DNA from: Candidatus Bathyarchaeota archaeon
GTDB taxonomy: Archaea; Thermoproteota; Bathyarchaeia; TCS64
Direction of reading: 5' to 3'
Length of the DNA: 31,420 nt
Assembly: GCA_026394265.1 (NCBI GenBank)
Contig: JAPKYO010000043.1
Span: forward strand, 1-31,420
Both the position numbers and the translations under genes were made by a program. Under the pieces are notes generated by a model. The model worked only from the letters and a program-made list of their open reading frames with translations, had not been told where the DNA came from and did no database searches. Shown one piece after another: positions 29,021 through 31,420 of this stretch (position 1 is the stretch's first letter; each line of letters begins with the position of its first letter).

Positions 29021-30664
29021 CTATGTGAAGGGGAGGGTCGCCCTCTTCGCCTTCCAGCCCTCGGGCTTGGTCCCGTCGACGCCCAGACCTCCGCCGGATA
29101 GGACGAAGTCGTCGGCGGGCTGGAACCTCGTCGCCATCCCCCAGATGACTTGGCGCAGGTCGGAGGCGTCTACGTCGTCGTCGACGCAGATGGTTATCCC
29201 GGGTCCCTTCACGAGGCTCCTCAGGGTGGCCTTGACGTCCGATCCGGGGCGCATCTTTAACACGCGTAGGCGCCAATCGCCGAGTGGGCGGGTCGCCTCA
29301 TCGACGCCGAGTTTACCCAGATCGGCGGGCTCCTTCATGGCTTTACTCGCCTTCGCCTGCCCGGTCGCGACCAGAATCGCCTTCGAGGCTGTGCCATCCG
29401 GCGACGAGGAGGGGTCCAGCCTGTGGCAGAAGACGTCGTGAAGCATCTCTATCCCCGAGCCGGTCGCCATGTCACAGCGCTCCGCGGCCGCGCCGAGGCA
29501 GGCGCCGAGGTCGTCGACGTCGACGCCGTCGGGGAGGAGCACGACGAGCTTCAGGTACGGGTCGAGGCCGAGAACTAGTGTGCCGAGCTGCTTGGCGAAT
29601 CCCGGCACCGCAGCGGCGGTCGCCTGCATCGAGACGAGGCAGACGTAGTGGGTCCCAGAGACGGGCCACGCCATGTCCCTGACGGCGGGTATGGGCGAGA
29701 ACGAGGCGACGGCGCCGAATATCCTCGCCTGCTTGGGGAGCCCGCTCAGGAGCAGGTGCTCGTCCGAGTTGCTCGGCATGATGGTGTGGTAGATGGCGTC
29801 CCGCCTCATGGTGACGCAGCCCACCTCGAAGACGTTCCTCGTCGACCTGCCGCTCAGGTAGCCGGAGTACTCCGTGAAGGGTCCCTCGTCCTCCTCGTCT
29901 AGGGTTATTTGCCCTTCCAGCACCATCTCCGCGTCGGCGGGGACTGGGACATCGACCGTCTCACCCTTGACTAACCTTAGTGGCTCCCCGATGAGTGAGC
30001 CCGCCACGGCGTACTCTCCCGTGATCTTCGCAGCGGCGGCCAGGTAGAGGGCGGGGTGCGCCCCAATTATGACCGCGACATCAAGCGGCTTCCCCATCGC
30101 CTTCGACTTCTCGTAGTAGCTCCAAAGATTCCCCCTGCTGTGCAGCGTCGTGCCGATCTTCGCCCTGCCCTTGAGCTGCATCCTCGCGTAGCTCAGGTTG
30201 ATGACCTCCGGCTTATCGGGGTCCCTCGCCGCGACGAGACCGCTCGTGATGTATCTGCCCGCGTCCTGCTCGTAGAACCTGAGTGTGGGCAGCTTGGTGA
30301 GGTCGACGTCTCCACCTCGGCGCTTTATATCCCTCACCGGACCGCTGGGTACCGTCATTGGCTCGACGCTCTTCGCCATGAGGGAGCCCCACTCGCGGTA
30401 CATGTCGGGGCGGGTGGCGACGGGGCTCTTCGCCCCCTCGAGCGCCAGCTTGATCCTGTCCACGTGCCCGAAGACGTTGATGAGCACGGGTTCGCTGAAG
30501 CCTTTCACGTTCTCGAAGAGGAGTGCGGGGTTCCCCGGCAGGTGCGCCGTCTCCTCGATCCTCCGGGTGACATCGTATTCGTGGCTTACGGGCTCCTCGA
30601 CCCTCACGAGTTGGCCGGGTAGAAGGCGCTCGACCCTGTCGAGGTATGATCTGAGGTCGCGCAT
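29021..30664 (-). CDS. UbiD-family (de)carboxylase
   Basis: The 547-residue protein belongs to the UbiD family, which uses prenylated FMN to decarboxylate aromatic and unsaturated acids. Family features are MRDLRSYLDRVERLLPG, NPALLFENVKGF, the Arg-containing region GRYITSGLVAARDPD with NLSYARMQLKGR, VAVIIGAHPALYLAAA, and the catalytic glutamates in DEGPFTEYSGYLSG. UbiD enzymes need UbiX (flavin prenyltransferase), not seen in the window. The ATG at 30664 lies 39 bp after the thiamine-diphosphate enzyme gene on the same strand, so they may be cotranscribed. The substrate cannot be deduced. Confidence 0.9.
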   Translation of the reverse strand: MRDLRSYLDRVERLLPGQLVRVEEPVSHEYDVTRRIEETAHLPGNPALLFENVKGFSEPVLINVFGHVDRIKLALEGAKSPVATRPDMYREWGSLMAKSVEPMTVPSGPVRDIKRRGGDVDLTKLPTLRFYEQDAGRYITSGLVAARDPDKPEVINLSYARMQLKGRAKIGTTLHSRGNLWSYYEKSKAMGKPLDVAVIIGAHPALYLAAAAKITGEYAVAGSLIGEPLRLVKGETVDVPVPADAEMVLEGQITLDEEDEGPFTEYSGYLSGRSTRNVFEVGCVTMRRDAIYHTIMPSNSDEHLLLSGLPKQARIFGAVASFSPIPAVRDMAWPVSGTHYVCLVSMQATAAAVPGFAKQLGTLVLGLDPYLKLVVLLPDGVDVDDLGACLGAAAERCDMATGSGIEMLHDVFCHRLDPSSSPDGTASKAILVATGQAKASKAMKEPADLGKLGVDEATRPLGDWRLRVLKMRPGSDVKATLRSLVKGPGITICVDDDVDASDLRQVIWGMATRFQPADDFVLSGGGLGVDGTKPEGWKAKRATLPFT

Positions 30665-30703
30665 GCGTAGAGATGGTTGGGTGCCGATAAAAGACCGTCG
30701 AGG

Positions 30704-31420
30704 TCACTTGAAGAGGTCGGGCTGGAACTCTTTGAAGCCGTCGGGGAAGTCCCATGGGTCGACGTCGAACTGTACCATGGCGGGGACGCCGCGCTCGTTC
30801 TCCTTCTTCGCCCGCTTGAGCGCCTTCGTTATGTCTTCGGGGTCCGTGACCCGGGCGCCGTGGCACCCGGAAGCCTCGGCGATCTTGACGAAGTCGGGCT
30901 GAGCCTCGAAGTCGACGGCGATGTACCGCCCCTTGTTCGCCCTCTCGTGGAGCTTGATCCAGCCGAGGCTGTCGTTGTTGAGGACTATCCACGTTACGGG
31001 CGCCTTGTGCTGTACTGCGGTGGGCATCTCCTTCATGAACATCTGGAACGCGCCATCGCCCGTCGTGCAGACGACTGGTCTCTCCGGTGCGGCGAGCTTG
31101 GCCCCTATGCAGCCAGCGACAGCCAGCCCCATGCAGGTCTGCTCCGCCGGAGCCACGCATCCACCCAGGGCACCAACGGCCCAGTAGGGCCAGTAGTAGC
31201 TCCAGAGGTCCTGGCTACCGTTCTCGTTGACGAGCACAGTCTTCGCCCCGAAGACCCGACACGCCTCGTAGACGACCCGCTTCGTCTTTATCGGCTTGGA
31301 GGAGTCCTCGCACTCCGCGTTGACCTCCGCCATGTAGGCGGCCTTCGCGTCCAATACGGCTTTGACGCGCGGCATCTTCGGGAGGGGCGTCTTCTTCACC
31401 CTGCCCCCGATGTACGTGTT
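30704..31420 (-). CDS. thiamine-diphosphate-dependent enzyme, C-terminal part (partial)
   Basis: The gene runs off the end of the window; the frame stays open to base 31420 past an internal GTG at 31397-31399, so that GTG is not the start. The visible ~238 residues are the C-terminal domain of an acetolactate synthase/benzoylformate decarboxylase-like enzyme. It has the diphosphate-Mg motif TTGDGAFQMFMKEMPTA to IVLNNDSLGWIK, and the upstream stretch YWPYWAVGALGGCVAPAEQT near the cofactor. The N-terminal domain with the catalytic glutamate lies outside. Together with the UbiD enzyme it may act on 2-oxo or aromatic acids; the reaction is not determined. Confidence 0.85.
   Translation of the reverse strand, partial: NTYIGGRVKKTPLPKMPRVKAVLDAKAAYMAEVNAECEDSSKPIKTKRVVYEACRVFGAKTVLVNENGSQDLWSYYWPYWAVGALGGCVAPAEQTCMGLAVAGCIGAKLAAPERPVVCTTGDGAFQMFMKEMPTAVQHKAPVTWIVLNNDSLGWIKLHERANKGRYIAVDFEAQPDFVKIAEASGCHGARVTDPEDITKALKRAKKENERGVPAMVQFDVDPWDFPDGFKEFQPDLFK

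Overview
The window looks like part of an archaeal chromosome, most likely from the TACK group (Thaumarchaeota, Aigarchaeota or a relative). The evidence is a TATA-binding protein gene followed by a TFE-beta-like factor with an iron-sulphur C-terminus, archaeal-type PheS and PheT, an NreA-like protein, an Sec11-type signal peptidase with a Ser-His active site, an F420-type oxidoreductase, and TATA boxes about 25-35 bp before many starts. Genes are GC-rich, often start with TTG or GTG, and are separated by short AT-rich gaps. I see no rRNA, tRNA, CRISPR array or insertion sequence.

Region 1 (1-1309) holds the end of a pyruvate/2-oxoacid:ferredoxin oxidoreductase operon (alpha C-terminus, then beta). 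Region 2 (1371-3591) is accessory: small membrane proteins flank a vapB-vapC-adenine methylase operon whose three genes overlap by 4 bp. The methylase lacks its normal C-terminus, and the break falls at the edge of a noncoding element with helically phased A-tracts. A second copy of that element lies inverted at 28827-28900, and a weaker third is near 26750.

Region 3 (3650-5366) has a glutaredoxin remnant, a ferredoxin:thioredoxin reductase catalytic chain fused to a rubredoxin-like domain, a YbjQ/UPF0145 protein with a zinc ribbon, and a DUF2721 membrane protein. Region 4 (5597-8079) is a transcription and secretion cluster: an unknown protein, TBP, TFE-beta-like protein and signal peptidase.

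Region 5 (8119-17692) is rich in amino-acid and peptide metabolism: a diaminopentanoate dehydrogenase-like enzyme, D-aminoacylase, ProC, isochorismatase-like hydrolase, HpcH/HpaI aldolase, M20 amidohydrolase, DapA-family lyase, an ECF-type membrane protein and an EamA exporter. A Doc-like toxin gene with an apparent frameshift sits among them. This suggests scavenging of modified or D-amino acids, but the substrates cannot be read from sequence.

Region 6 (17753-25216) is housekeeping (GrpB family, PheT, PheS, NreA), then two tandem alpha/beta hydrolases sharing a nearly identical DNA patch, and a YitT-like membrane protein. Region 7 (25355-31420) has a NIPSNAP protein, an LLM-type oxidoreductase, a second vapBC pair with a palindromic operator, a structured GC-rich noncoding stretch, a short arginine deiminase-like protein, and a UbiD decarboxylase downstream of a partial thiamine-diphosphate enzyme.
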